DNA of 64,000 nt, taken from NCBI GenBank assembly GCA_014529385.2, contig CM043970.1, forward strand, positions 48,563,279-48,627,278, given 5' to 3'. This document shows, piece by piece, positions 12,201 to 22,388 of this stretch. Under the pieces are notes generated by a model, which did no database searches, had not been told where the DNA came from, and worked only from the letters and a program-made list of their open reading frames with translations. Every line of letters starts with the position of its first letter. Within the stretch, counting starts at the first letter, position 1. This DNA is from Adiantum capillus-veneris. Its lineage: Eukaryota > Streptophyta > Polypodiopsida > Polypodiales > Pteridaceae. The translations under genes and the position numbers were made by a program.

Positions 12201-15200
12201 CTCCCAGCATCATGAAGGCTGCAAAACAGTCCAAATTCAGCGTGTACGCAGCGCTGAAATCGCACTTGTTTGGTGAGGTTGTCACCCTCATCGGTGCCTG
12301 CTCTGGTGTAGCAGTCAACTACACCCGTTCCTGTTCAAAGAGGCTCTTGCTTCGGCACAGAAGCATAAACCCACACAGCTGTCCATCGGTCAAATGAGAA
12401 GCCCACTTGAGGGGCATAACATAACTGCTCGTAGGGGGAGAGAGAGCAATGCGTAGCGTGTAGGGCATCACTCCTGGCACCGTATTGTGCATAAGAGGGA
12501 AAGAAAGCACTCCATAGCTCTTGCTGACGTTGTAATCCACCTAGCTGCTGCAAAATGCGCCCCCTTTTTCTTGTAGTCTCGCCCTAGTTCTCCCAGAGTG
12601 GCAGAAATACTCACAGAGTGACACCTCGCCCAGTTTTCGACTTTGGCTAACTTGGCTAAAAATATCTCAACTAGTGTGTCAGTTGACTTGGCAGCAGAGC
12701 AATAAAATGTTCCCCTTGTCATTCCAGAGCTAATGACACGAACACATTTTCAGGTCCAAAATAGCAGTTGCTTAAATTTTAGGAGATGCTTCCATGGCAC
12801 TCACACTGGTCATCTGACCATCAATCACCACTGGAACCCCATCGAAAAATGCAATGTCGGCGAGCTATCAGGTGATTTCCACTCGTAGCCCCACCGTGGC
12901 TAACCTTAATCCATTTGTCCAACTTTAGTGCTCATTGGCCGTCCGGCCTAGACTCTGACTGTCCGCCTCACACCATGCAACTCGGGCATTGGCATTTCCA
13001 GAGGAGTGCTTTAAAACAAATCAAATAAATTTCCCCCAAAAAGAAATCAACAAGTAAAGTTGCCATAGACTCGTGACACATACCTGTCGGAATGATTCAT
13101 GAAATGTTGAAAATTTTTCCAAAAGTCAGAGGGCACACTTTGACAGCTGCGTGTCTAGGACATGCAATGGGGATGACCAACTTTGCCTCCTTGCAATCGA
13201 ATACTAAGTCTTACTCAAAGCTCTCCAAAGCTGATACCATACATGCATGCAAGGCACTGTTCGAACCCGACCATCCAAATCTGCCGCATCACAAAGCTCT
13301 CTTAGCAATATTCAGATATTACTTTTTAGTGAGAGATGCTCAAGGACCAAAGGAGAAATGCGAAGTACCTCTTTACTGCTTAATAAAGAATATACCTTGT
13401 GGGTTTCATCAGATCCTCTTTACATCATTGCAGACAAGGGCGAAAAGGTTTAGAGCACAAGTGTAGTCACCTCAATCTAGCTTCCAATGTTTTGTCGTGC
13501 CACTGTTGGCTTGGGTGATAAACATCCGCATTAACCCTCTTAAAGTGGATGAAGATACAGCATTGCCACCGTAAGCAAAAAGAAAGTCTCTTGGCACAGA
13601 TGATCAGAAGAAGAAACAAAAGAAAAGAGTCAAAGTGGTCAAAGATACTGCAGAGACACTACGACCTCTGCCATTTTTTCAGAGAGCCAGACTTAGGTGA
13701 CGCATCCTCTACGTCGTCCTTCTTCTACCTCTGTCTCTGTCTCTACAGTGCTGGAGGCCGTCCGGAGCTATTCTTGGTATGCCCACTCCTGTTACTAAGG
13801 CAGTCTCTCTCCCTCAGGTACCTCTCCCTACTACTCACATCTATACTTCTGCCACTGTTACCACACCTTTCTCACCATCTGTGGTACCCTCGTCGTTCTC
13901 TCCCATCTCCACCTCACCCACTGAACTTGCTACCACTGTCACCCCGACAACCACTGTAGTGCCTCTTGGGCACCCAACTACTACTGTCACCCCGACATCG
14001 AACTGCAGTAACTCTTGGGTACTCTACACCTCCAGATGCTACTACTGCTTCTTCCAGTGAAAGTGACTCTACTTCGTTGTTCAAAATCTCTAAAGAGAAC
14101 TTGCAGGAGTCAAGAAATGCTATTGCAATGATTGAACTTGGTGTCGAGAAATTAGCAGCTACCCACCAGAAGCACTTGGTCACATATGCGGCCATGGAAG
14201 GCTGCTTGCGAGTTGCAGAGAGTGCCATTGCTGATAGAGATGCTACCATTTTTGCCTTGCGTCAGGCTCTGGATGTAAAGTCCCAGATAATTGATGAATT
14301 CAAAGCTCAAATGCAAGGATTTCGGGACATGCTAGTCCCAAAGGGGACATGGGGTTTTAGCAGCAGCCTCAGGCTACCATGGGATATGGGTGGGTTCGTC
14401 CCGCTAGATCAGTACAGACACCCATGGGATATGGAGAGTACAGTCATTGACAGTTTGGGGGAGGTGCTACTACAGTTTGACTACTACCCTCAGGGATTTC
14501 AGCACCCTGGCATCTTTGGCTCCTTACCGCACATGTCCTCCTCACAGACGGCTCCTTGCGACGGCTTTGCAGCCGCACATCGACATGGGTGTGCGAGTCG
14601 GCGGCCTCAGTACACTTCAAGCCAGGTACTTCCATCCGCCGAGCAGCAGGTGGCTACTCCTTTCGCTGAGAGTCGGTTTGTGGAGAGCACTCATAGAGTC
14701 CATAGTTTTCTCATCGATCTGATGGCTCCACCTCCAAAGTCTGATTCTTCGGGTGCAGCAGTGGCCACAACTCTATCTCTTGGATGACAAATTCAGGACC
14801 TGACCATTGTACATATGCAGTACCTAGTGGTTTTCTTTCATAGTTTTTCAGTATTCCTCTCACCGAGACCGTGAGCGGTCTTGTGGCGGGCAACCTGTAG
14901 CAGGCTACAATGCCACTTTCACAAGACACACAGTTAGTACAGTTGGCCTGGTCTTGTTCACACTGGACGTACTCTCTGGACTAGGCAGTGACACGTGGTA
15001 GGGATACGGACGGTGGTCTAGTGGACATCGTGGCCAGGTCACCACCACTCAGTTTGGGGATAGACTTAGATGGCTGACATTTATGAGCCATTGGTGGCTC
15101 TTTATGGTTGTACATATGAGTAGTAGCTGTCGGGTCATGATTATTATCTTCTTCATGTATGGTCCAGCTTAGAATGAATCTCTTGAAGGGCAGGGAGCAG

Positions 15201-17946
15201 CATAAGCTTTAAAATATACAGTAGCTCACATGAAGTGACACACAAAGCAAAAAACGTGCTATACGGAGCATACATGGTGATGAAAAGTATTAAAGCTAAA
15301 TTATTAGAATTGAAATAATATGAAGGCTCTAAAAATGTAAATGAAGGCTGGAAATTAGTGACAGCAGCTAAAGCGAAGAAGGAAGAAGAATTGTGAAGGA
15401 AGTAGGTTCTCTCACCCACCACACACACTCTTTTTTTTTTGTACATCATGATTTAATTTACAAGTGGGAAACCTCAAAACAAGGAGAACCCACTGTAAAA
15501 AAATACAATAAGCGGAGCTTTGCGATGCTCCGAAAGGTAGAAGAAATCAAAGAAAATCCTGTAAGCTTCAAGAGAGATATCTCCCACATCATAAGCATAA
15601 TGCAGGGCTTGTCCGAGTGAAAAACTTGAAGGGAAAGGATCAATTTGTAATGCATGAAACATCCGAGAGTTGGGTTGGTGCCATATGGTCCACATGACCC
15701 AAAATCTGACCCAACTGAAGAAGATCTCAAACTGAGACTGTGGTGGTGGAAGAACTCCAAAAATCCAAAACCGTCTCCAAAAGATTCCAGATATGAAACA
15801 AAGGTGCAGAGCAGAGGACACGTGTCTGATGAAATTCCGGGAGCAGCGGCAATCCCAAAGAAAATGCGTAACAGACTCGTCAGCCCCAAGACACTAGACA
15901 CAACGAGCGGAAGCAATGCATTGTGCATGCAACAAAGTACCAACCGGCAGAGCACCCACCATGTATCCCCACAAGGAAATGTGTTCCTTGAGTGGTAAGT
16001 GATTCTTCCAAATGCGAGAGTGTTTTTTGCCACCACAACTGAGATTTGGAGAGTGACAACAATTGATTTTCATGAGCGACAATCCATGCATCAGACTGCA
16101 TCAAGGCATAAACAGACCCAACGGATATGCAGTCCATCCTAATATAGCCAAGATGCTAATTAGAAAGCCGAGAGTCCCCAAGCAGTAGAGGCACTGGAGA
16201 AACATCTATAAGTAGATGTTGAATTTGCTGCCACAAATGTCGATAATGAGCTCCCAACTCATAATGAAAAGCAACAACCGGAAAAGAAAGAACCTGTCCC
16301 GCATTATTCACCGCTTGATCAACCTGGCAAATCCCTTTTTGTGAAAGAAAGTAAGCTAGTTGAGGAGAGTGTTGAACCAAAGTAAGAGAGAATGCTTTTC
16401 TCCAATGGATGCTCTCCAACCCAAGTGAGTTTCCTAGCAGAGATTGACGACCATGCCAGGATAAGTGCAAGGTAACAGCCTTCCAATCCGTAACAAGAGA
16501 CGAAGTGAAGGGACATCCCGGAAAATGGCCATCCAACTGTCCAAAAATGACATCCCAATACGAAGGATGCCAATGACCAAAAGATTGCGTGACAATGCCA
16601 TCACATAAATGCGAAACCATGAGCGTCCATGGTTGTCATTGGTCCACGAGTGTAGGCATAGCTTTTCGAGCCAAAACATGCTGATGTAAATCGAGAATAT
16701 TAATCCCTCCCAGCCGCTTAGGCGTGCATAACTTATCCATTCATAGAAACCGCAATCCTTTCTTGTGGGATGAAGTACGCCAGAAATGTTCCAACATACG
16801 TGACATAAGAGACCCAAGGCACTGCTGGGGCCAGCATAATAGTGGCAAATAGAATTGCACATAGGCCATCATTATGCTTTGGACAATTCTAAGTTGCACA
16901 TGCAATGACCATGTCGACAATTTCCAATAGCTCACACAGACACAACACTAAATTTGCATTCGATGATAATTTCTTTTCTAAATTTTGGGTGGCTGCAGCT
17001 CTTGTAATGAGAAGCTGTATTACCCAAACTCGCTTCTTTGCACGAAGCCAATCTCGAATTATTATCGAAGTCCAGACATGTGGGACTCAATCGAGTTCCA
17101 GATTCACATGCGAACTCCTCTAGAGAAAATTGCGGAGCTGAAGGACAGGCTTCAGAAGCACATTGAGGGGCTGCCACAGTACTGGTATCCGGAATTCGGA
17201 GTGGTCTGCAAAGACATAGAGGACTCCACAAAAATGAAGATGGCCATGTGGATGAGACATCATCTCAACTACCAGGTACTTACTACTTTCTACAAATAGG
17301 GATGCTAAACCAGTTCACAATACAAAGCACTTAGGCATGTTGACTCTTGAACCAGTACTCTCCTAGTTAATTAGGGAGTAATAACATTGGCATTATGCAT
17401 TAATAAAAGTGTTGATTAGTGTCTGTACAAGAGTATTTGCATCTCGTAGTATGTCTCAACGAGTTTGAAAAATAATATTGATCATTAAGTGAGGATATTC
17501 TGAGGGAGTATTGTGCTTAGTATATTCCTAATAAGCTCATTAATTGAGCATATTCATAGTGTGTGTACATGACATGGAAGGTGCCAATCAAGATCACGCT
17601 GTAATTATGTGCATTTGCCAAAGTATTGTTAAGTATGAAGAGCTTCTAAATTTTCTCTTCATTGTCTCTGTTGAAGAGAACCATTTCTACACATTTGATG
17701 CAGTTTCAGATCCTTGAAAGGCACAGAAAATTGTGTTTGTCTTTTTGAAGGTATTCTTTTTAAGCACTAATGCAAACAATTTGCTTGTTGTTGCAGGAAG
17801 GAGGTGAGAGGTTTCAACGACGGAGCAATCTACTGCTGTATCTGAAGCAGCAACTGGAGGATCTAGAGATTAGCTACAGGTTGCCTCAACAAGAGATACT
17901 GGTCACAGGAGTTCCAATGTTGTGTGAAAGTCAAAAAATCACATGA
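205..17946 (+). CDS. MSL: MscS-like (MSL) mechanosensitive ion channel, C-terminal part of gene, six exons
   Basis: Joining 205-345, 1522-1764, 1857-2072, 2180-2211, 16999-17275 and 17797-17946 gives 1059 in-frame bases (352 residues plus TGA), all with GT-AG introns. The product matches the C-terminal half of plant plasma-membrane MSL channels (MSL10 type), which release osmotic pressure by passing anions when the membrane is stretched. Visible family marks, in order: VSVWTLKKLM; an EF-hand-like regulatory segment ending in NGEITKESF and ERRALCLTLND; membrane segments from VLIMILIPVFVLIL on; the pore-side stretch VFGNSAKNVFESLIFLF; the MscS beta-domain motif HPFDVGDRVVVDG; then YYPNS, TKPISNYYRSPDM, and the ERFQRRSNLLL and LEDLEISYRLPQQE end. 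The N-terminal exons lie left of the window. The reading frame is intact despite the TE-filled fourth intron, so the gene may still be functional. Exon limits are read from splice consensus and homology, not from transcripts. Confidence 0.93.
646..957. repeat. Two tandem duplications inside an MSL intron
   Basis: A segment of about 82 bp starting TAGTTTTGTTCAGGGACAAG at 646 recurs at 738 (period 92) with few changes. Directly downstream a shorter unit (CTCTTTCTGGCTAGAAGCTC type) occurs at about 868 and again at 918 (period 50). The rest of the intron 346-1521 shows no gene. Confidence 0.85.
1522..1764 (+). CDS. MSL: MSL channel exon 2 in window
   Basis: Acceptor CTAG at 1518-1521, donor GTATGT at 1765. 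It encodes 81 residues in phase 0, starting VFNNMAKHGQ and ending LHRLLNA. It contains the EF-hand-like loop (ENGEITKESF) and the ERRALCLTLND signature that precede the pore-forming helices in plant MSL proteins. Confidence 0.92.
1857..2072 (+). CDS. MSL: MSL channel exon 3 in window (pore helix and start of MscS beta domain)
   Basis: Acceptor ATCAG at 1852-1856, donor GTATTG at 2073. It encodes 72 residues with two hydrophobic spans and the motif HPFDVGDRVVVDG, diagnostic for MscS/MSL channels. The last codon is GAG of LVE, continued by EMN in the next exon. Confidence 0.93.
2180..2211 (+). CDS. MSL: MSL channel exon 4 in window (32-nt micro-exon)
   Basis: Acceptor GAACAG at 2174-2179, donor GTGAGC at 2212. 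The 32 bases read EMNILNTVLL plus two bases (AG) that complete a codon in the exon at 16999. The residues match the MSL beta domain directly after IVE, so the small exon is supported on both sides even though the next exon is 14.8 kb away. Confidence 0.85.
2510..3400 (-). pseudogene. LINE ORF1 remnant with DUF4283-like domain
   Basis: The minus strand at 2510-2878 encodes FRQWRHGFDLATDT, ISVCFPKLRREYLPLLSKI, SSKIGTVLETPRTT and RVLVRDTHTLLKVVLLP. This follows the order of the plant LINE ORF1 domain DUF4283 (a W at the start, then WVRLP-like, IGxxxG, D..T and ARVLV elements). The upstream part, 3400 down to 2962, is rich in proline and arginine and has a predicted coiled coil (LKELTEQTQRF). The frame is interrupted between the two parts. 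It would be an RNA-binding chaperone in a live LINE; here it is a fragment. Confidence 0.6.
3223..3252. repeat. Homopolymer run of 30 G
   Basis: Thirty consecutive G residues, in a GC-rich stretch. On the minus strand it reads as a polyproline tract in the LINE ORF1 remnant. The true length may differ, because such runs are error-prone. Confidence 0.95.
3490..3900 (+). pseudogene. LINE ORF2 C-terminal remnant
   Basis: The plus strand at 3545-3748 reads STLLYGLHISYL, WRDMISRMIQYEAAMPREV and ELGATPLVVEALNKS. This is the thumb-like region after the reverse transcriptase in plant non-LTR elements (STLLYG, then an M/L-rich helix and a VEAL segment). Stops interrupt it and no catalytic RT motif is present. 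Confidence 0.5.
4390..6123 (+). pseudogene. Decayed LINE 5' part: ORF1-like region and start of endonuclease
   Basis: A broken plus-strand coding series with proline-rich blocks (4585-5024) and a hydrophobic block (5193-5390) runs into ATG at 5669, reading MRIVSWNMQGLGGP. That is the first motif of EEP (APE-type) endonucleases in LINE ORF2. After stops, 5995-6120 reads GFLNVYAANARAEFW and FVGGDFNMLEVS, the second and third EEP motifs. The frame ends exactly where the LTR at 6124 begins, so the LTR element inserted into this LINE. Confidence 0.65.
6124..6816 (-). repeat. 3' LTR of the small LTR element
   Basis: Read on the minus strand it begins TGTCACAAACTG and ends CGTGACA, giving a TGTCAC/GTGACA terminal inverted pair. 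The segment 6263-6300 (GGCCCCAAACCTTGGCGCC) resembles 11812-11850 in the gypsy LTR, so the two LTR families are related. Confidence 0.7.
8309..8320 (-). promoter_or_regulatory. Primer-binding site, initiator tRNA-Met type
   Basis: The minus strand reads TGGTATGAGAGC, one mismatch from the standard plant PBS TGGTATCAGAGC. It lies one base from the LTR end CCCGTGACA. Confidence 0.7.
8400..9051 (-). pseudogene. Gypsy reverse transcriptase domain
   Basis: The RT palm is clear: CIDYRALNKNTIKNRFPIPR, IFSRIDLKSGYHQIR, FGLTNAPATF, then FFDDMIVYS at the catalytic site (second residue F instead of the usual I/A), FLGHIVS and VEAIKTWP. After VRSLF a frameshift follows; the next segment (FIRNLQRLLHLY, then FRWTQKE) in another frame is the start of the RNase H connection. 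The domain would copy element RNA in virus-like particles. Confidence 0.92.
9041..10107 (-). pseudogene. Gypsy zinc knuckle, aspartic protease and protease-RT linker
   Basis: The nucleocapsid motif CFICEQTGHFATNC (CX2CX4HX4C) lies near 9960. It is followed by a retropepsin with IFFDPGAKSNFI, where the usual DSGA is DPGA, and DVLLGIPWM. The linker at 9041-9310 carries EDHAVNLVPSCSPPNRPPYR, typical of the stretch before gypsy RT. A frame break near 9304 separates linker and protease. Confidence 0.85.
10156..11587 (-). pseudogene. Gypsy Gag polyprotein
   Basis: The Retrotrans_gag capsid region at 10347-10811 reads KFSTFSGLDLTFLQQFDTAY, ALTWWMTLL and LMEYNRRF. The N-terminal part at 11069-11587 starts from an ATG just inside the PBS and is Q/P-rich with a broken frame near 10900-11100. 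The CA C-terminus continues at 10156-10350 (LPKGLGDYC). Confidence 0.8.
11611..11627 (-). promoter_or_regulatory. Primer-binding site of the gypsy element
   Basis: The minus strand reads TGGTTCCGTCGCCGGGA, two or three changes from the TGGCGCCGTTGCCGGGGA site common in plant gypsy elements. It abuts an LTR end TTTCA. Confidence 0.65.
11628..12720 (-). repeat. 5' LTR of the gypsy element (outer end not defined)
   Basis: The inner end is fixed by the PBS. The outer end cannot be placed because no second LTR copy is in the window. Inside it, 11911-11982 is tandemly duplicated at 11990-12062 (period 79; CACCTGTGCAGG type). I see no gene at 12060-13090. Confidence 0.55.
13092..14787 (+). pseudogene. 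Unrecognised decayed coding region with coiled coil
   Basis: Three plus-strand segments share a protein-like composition. 13092-13466 has KALFEPDHPNLPHHKALLAI and a histidine-rich block. 13549-13690 is very basic (KKKQKKRVKVVKD in one frame). 13779-14787 starts with a Thr/Pro/Ser-rich stretch and continues into a heptad-like helix (NLQESRNAIAMIELGVEKLA to DEFKAQMQGF). I know no matching family. The position between TE pieces suggests a retroelement protein or a captured host fragment. It is broken by stops near 13470 and 14058. Confidence 0.4.
14788..15428. other. No gene seen
   Basis: Intronic DNA between the unrecognised coding remnant and the LINE 3' end. No ORF of plausible composition; moderately AT-rich. 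Confidence 0.5.
15429..16935 (-). pseudogene. LINE ORF2 C-terminal end with zf-RVT domain and poly(A) tail
   Basis: The minus strand from 16935 downward reads QRIVQSIMMAYVQFYLPLL, then AGRDYFSIYI-like and CLHSWTNDNHGRSWFRIY (the thumb region), and, around 16100-15880, RIWKNHLPLKEHISLWGYMV and LLHAQCIASARC. That is the zinc-binding zf-RVT pattern found after the RT of plant LINEs. Several frameshifts are present. A run of T at 15429-15439 (poly(A) on the element strand) marks the 3' end, as expected for target-primed insertion. The 5' end is truncated. Confidence 0.75.
16999..17275 (+). CDS. MSL: MSL channel exon 5 in window
   Basis: Acceptor GCTGCAG at 16992-16998, donor GTACTT at 17276. With the AG carried from 2210-2211 it reads 93 codons including YYPNS, TKPISNYYRSPDM and IEFQIHMRTP, the conserved cytosolic beta-domain of MSL channels. 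It ends MWMRHHLNYQ in phase 0. Confidence 0.93.
17797..17946 (+). CDS. MSL: MSL channel last exon
   Basis: Acceptor TTGCAG at 17791-17796. It reads EGGERFQRRSNLLLYLKQQL and LEISYRLPQQEILVTG, the usual MSL C-terminus, and then runs about 15 residues further to TGA at 17944-17946. Confidence 0.9.
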   Translation, partial: EGGERFQRRSNLLLYLKQQLEDLEISYRLPQQEILVTGVPMLCESQKIT

Positions 17947-20100
17947 CACACTCTGTGATTAAGAGGCTAGCAATGAGGGTATGGTGGGTCGCTTGTTGGC
18001 AAATGCTTGACTCTGATTTGTAGTTGGGTCAATCATTGGAACACCTCTGTTAGACAGGATGACAGTCTTTCGAACTGAAAATGGGCTTCGTGAATAAACT
18101 CAATACAGGCGAGGACTTGAAGGTAACTATCCCATTTGGGGATAACTTCATACATACCTGACACCTATTTTGTTTTCTTTTTTGTGATGGTTAATTCATT
18201 AAAAGATGTAAAGCACATGGCTTACACATAAAACATGTACAAAACCTCATCTGATATCAAGTGACTTGAGACATTTACAAAACACAAATAGTGTGCAACC
18301 ATGTTCCTTGTGAATGATTTGAGCATCAATCAGAAAAGAGACCCACCGAAGCAATAGACCACGAACAGGCCTAGTATGGCTTGCCCACCCCGAGCAGGAT
18401 GAAGAATAAAAGCATGGAGTAGGGTCCATTTATGGCCCAAGGCCCATCCACTGAAAGTAAACAAACACCACTGCATTTACATCTTCCCCCCTTGTAAAAG
18501 CTTGAGAAAAAATCTTAGAACCATGAGTTTATGAAGACCTTGCCTGTAAACGTACCAGCTGAGGAAGGGAAGGAGACAGCAAATGCTATGGATGAAATTG
18601 ATGTGCTTGAGGAGGTGCCAATCCAGTTGGAGTTACCTCAGGCACCTGAGATGGTTTGAATGTTTCTCAATGGGATTGTGGAATCAGGAAAGATTCTCCC
18701 ACTTCATGGCAAAGTGCTACCTAAGCTATCATTAAAGGTCATCAATCCCTTGAAGGGGGGTCTTTTGACATTTTTGTAAGTTGAATGACTTATGATTATT
18801 TGTATATAGCCTGGTTTCTTTTGGAGGTAAGATTGAATTTTGAAAGTATCGTTGGATTATTTGTATACAGCCTGGTTTCTTTTGGAGGTAAGATTGAATT
18901 TTGAAAGTGCACACCCACACAAACACCCGACCACTAGGCTACGATCTTGTTGGCACTGTATAAACCTTTCGGTATAATAATGTTAGTCAAAGCATTCTGA
19001 TGTTCTCATGTTCTTGGTATGCACTTACATGCTTCACAAAAAAGAGTCAGTTGCAGTCTTTGTATATTGAATTGTGAATATCGAGTGGAGTAAACATGTT
19101 TCTTTTTGGGTAAATATGTGAATATATTAAGAGGAGAAACTTTTTACAACATCATCATCACGAGATAGAGCTCGTTCTAATCGAGGGCTTTCACATGCAC
19201 ATTTTGGCTGGCAGTAATTGAGGCGGACTACCTCCTATAAAGTGTCCATCACAAAAGATATTACAAAATAAGACACTTAAATTGTTTTTCTGGTCATCCA
19301 AAACACTTGCAAACATTTTGGGGTAAGCATCTGAGACCTTGATGTGGTCATGTTAAATGTCTAGATTACTAGCAGTGTAGCTTTCATGAGTTCATCTTCC
19401 CACGCATATACAGGCTTGAGGGAGGCCTCCACATAGCCCACCAACTCTTCATTACATATCTTTTCTTCAATCTTTACATAGTGATGGTTGATTTCTAAAT
19501 CTATGTTTCATATTTGTGGCTTGCAAGCACACAATTAAACCCAATCATTGTCGATTGGATGTTGGCCTGATGGCTAGAAAAGATGATTTTACGTTTTTTA
19601 ATCCAAAACTCAGATATGCTACAGATATTCTACATGAATGACATCCCAGGGAATCCCGTAAAATCCCAAAGATAAATATGCTTCCATTTCAAGTCAGAGC
19701 ATTTAATATTAGCCAGCTTGCTTAGAATATCCAAGTCTTCTTTATTGGCACTGCCGGTAAGGCAGAGTCTATGGGGAGGAATTTTGCTAGCATGGCCATC
19801 GGGGCTTTGGCCAATCGAGATTTTCCATGCATGCGATTGCTATTTTTATTGGGTCTAGAGAGTAGATTTTGGGAGTGAAGACTCGTATGTATGTTTATGT
19901 GTTGTGGCTTCTGTAGTGCTTTTGGTTAGCATTCCAAAACGAAACGTGCTCTTCTGTCTCCCTCTTTAATGTATAAAGGCTACGAATGTGAGAGAAAGAG
20001 AGACAGAATTGCGAGTTAGCTGCTCATTGTTTTGTGGGAATTTTTGTGTTGTTTTCTCTCTCCTTTCGTGCAAGAGAGTGTGATTGTTTGGAATGAATTG
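17947..20100. other. Intergenic DNA downstream of the MSL gene
   Basis: No gene recognised. 18180-18440 and 19390-19620 resemble decayed minus-strand LINE tail sequence, but I cannot prove it. 18510-18720 keeps a short open acidic stretch without known match. Confidence 0.4.
18794..18908. repeat. 54-bp tandem direct repeat, period 61
   Basis: The unit starting GATTATTTGTATATAGCCTG at 18794-18847 recurs at 18855-18908 with one base change. Confidence 0.9.
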
Positions 20101-20103
20101 TAG

Positions 20104-22388
20104 ATGAGCTCATTTGCCTCCTCTCTTAGCACGAGCACAACCAAAGCAGCCGGCCAGCCAAAGAGAAGGGGCGAGAGCATACGTGTCTCATGCTCTTTTT
20201 GGCCGGCAAGTGGCTGGCTGGCCGCTGTAGCCCACACCTCCCCTGGCAACGTCTCCAGCCTCCTGCCATCCAATCAAATCTCTACAGCCCTCTTCCACTC
20301 GCTGGCCGAGTTGTTGCCGGAGAGGTCGTGCTCAGTATTGCCAGCCAGCAAGGGAAGATTCCCCAGCATCAAATCTTGGCTGCCGAGCTGCCGTCCTGGC
20401 ACGTGCTAGAGCTATCTCTGGCTGCACCACCTGGCTGTTGGCAAATATTGACAGTCGTGCAAAATGGCGATTCCTCCCAACTAGCCCTTTCAAAGTAGCA
20501 ACTAATTGAGTCCTTTCTCCTCGCTACATACCCAAGAAACGCCATTGCTGCTGTGCGCGTCTCACGAGCTTCCGGTTCTGCATCTACCACTTCTTCCTCA
20601 CCCATCGCCAACATTACCTTTTTTTTTTGCCTGGATGCGTCTTCTTGATCCTCTCTGTGCCAGTGATTGTACTCACTTCAGCGGTTATGGTCCCCTTTGC
20701 ACACCGTAATCTTGTAGAAGAAGAAGAAGAACCAGAGGAAGGGAATGTGCTCCTATGCCCATTCAAATCTTGAGCTTCTGTTAACATTTCTCTTTTGTCA
20801 GTGAAACTTGACAGGTACAGCAGGCAGTAGCAGCATGTGCAAAGCACCCAGCGGGTAGCGTGAAAGGCTACAGGAGGTCTAGGGTCTAAGCACTCTGCAA
20901 TCAGTGCAACACAGGTCTGCTCAGCAGTTTTGGACTGCGACCAGTCCCCCTTACTGTCTCGTCTGCAAACAGTGAGTGATCTAGCTTGGGCTGCAGACCA
21001 AAACACAGTCAACGCATACAGCCGCTTGTACAGTTTCAGCCCGAGGGTGTGTGAACAATAGCTAGCCATCTCCAAAGGAGCTTGCTGCTGCCACTGCTGT
21101 TGCGAGGGGCCATGATGGTAGGAGTGGAGTGAATGAAGCACCAGAAGGAGACATTGCAATTGCGTGGGGCAGAGGCAAGTTAAGCTCGGACAAGCAGCCG
21201 ACATCCAGCAGTAACAGAAGGGTGGTGGTGCTTTTTGTCTGGTGCTAGTTGTTCTTGCCAATTTTTCCTGCCATGGAAACCATCTCCCCTGCTCCACCTT
21301 CACAGGACACGGAAGCCATGAATGTTTCACCTACTTGCAAGCCGCGAGATGACCTTACTCTCTCAGAGCTCGCACATATGACAGAGGTAATGCCAGAGAT
21401 TACAACGGCAAAAGAGAAGGGAAAGATAGTCTTCTACAGAGAGACGGGTGGTGATTGTAGAGCAGCGCGTTGCATGATGGTGCGAGACCTATAGGACCAC
21501 ACTGAAGATTGCTACTTGGAATTGTAATGGGTCTATGAAGTTGGACGTGGTGCATTTGAGAACAGTTTCAGAGATAGGGACATTGTATTCTTCTTAGAGA
21601 CTCACCAGGCCCTTGGACAAGTGATGCCACATGTGGTGGGATATTGATGGGAGCCAGCCCAAACGACAGCTACGAGATCTGAGCATGGGAGTAGAGGTTC
21701 AGGAGGAGAAGCAGTGCTATTTAGAGAGGAGCTACAACCACTAGTACATATTGTACGTAGAGATGAGCATGCTAGATACATGTGGGTGAGATTGAGATGC
21801 GACACAAGTAGATTTCTATACATTTCCATATGTTACTTTCCTCCCAGTACGTCAATATATGCTCTATCTAGAGGGCAGTCGCCTTTCTCTATACTAGATG
21901 ATGATATATGGGAGTTTTCTAGGGATGGTGATATCATTCTCCTAGGGGACTTCAATGCCCGAACGAACAACTCTCAGACAGTCTTCTACGACACTTCAAA
22001 TGAGATGATTAGAGAGCTGGATGTGGGTGAGTTGGGGCTTGACAGATGCTCACACGACAGAGAGCAGACGGAGTATGGGAGATACCTGATGGAGATGACG
22101 ACTACACATGGGTTAGCCATACTTGATGGCTTACAACGATTTCCTGGAGAAGTTGGTCTCACATGCTTTCCACACAGACATGGGGCCAGTACAGTGGACT
22201 ATGTTATGACACAGCCAAGCTTTGTCCCTCGCATTCAGGATTTCATAGTGGGAGCCAAGCCAGTGGGCGTAGCAGTGGATCATGCTCTCTTGACAACCTC
22301 CATTTCATTTCAGTATAGTACAACCCAGACATCAGGAGGCAGGTCATACGCTCACTATACATTTACACTAGAGATTGATTCCATTTGA
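20104..22388 (+). pseudogene. LINE: ORF1-like region and EEP endonuclease of ORF2
   Basis: The start of ORF2 is visible at 21505 as TLKIATWNCNGSMKLDVVHL, then after a frame break FLETHQ. 21714-22388 reads LYISICYFPPS, DIILLGDFNARTNN, STVDYVMTQPSF and AVDHALLTTS. These are the N, GDFN, S.VDYV and DH motifs of an APE-like nuclease that nicks the target for reverse transcription. Upstream, 20104-21494 is Ser/Pro-rich broken coding DNA that could be ORF1. The reading stops at the copia junction near 22388. Confidence 0.8.

Larger units (their letters stand above)
2212..16998 (+). other. Giant (14.8 kb) MSL intron filled with transposable elements
   Basis: The interval separates two exons of one MSL reading frame. 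It contains pieces of at least five different insertions, listed separately. Both splice sites are standard (GTGAGC, CTGCAG). Confidence 0.85.

Noticed and set aside
20506-21330. Minus-strand 238-codon ORF near 20614-21330
   Set aside because: It lies antisense to the LINE 5' region and has no recognisable domain; the plus-strand endonuclease explains the locus better.
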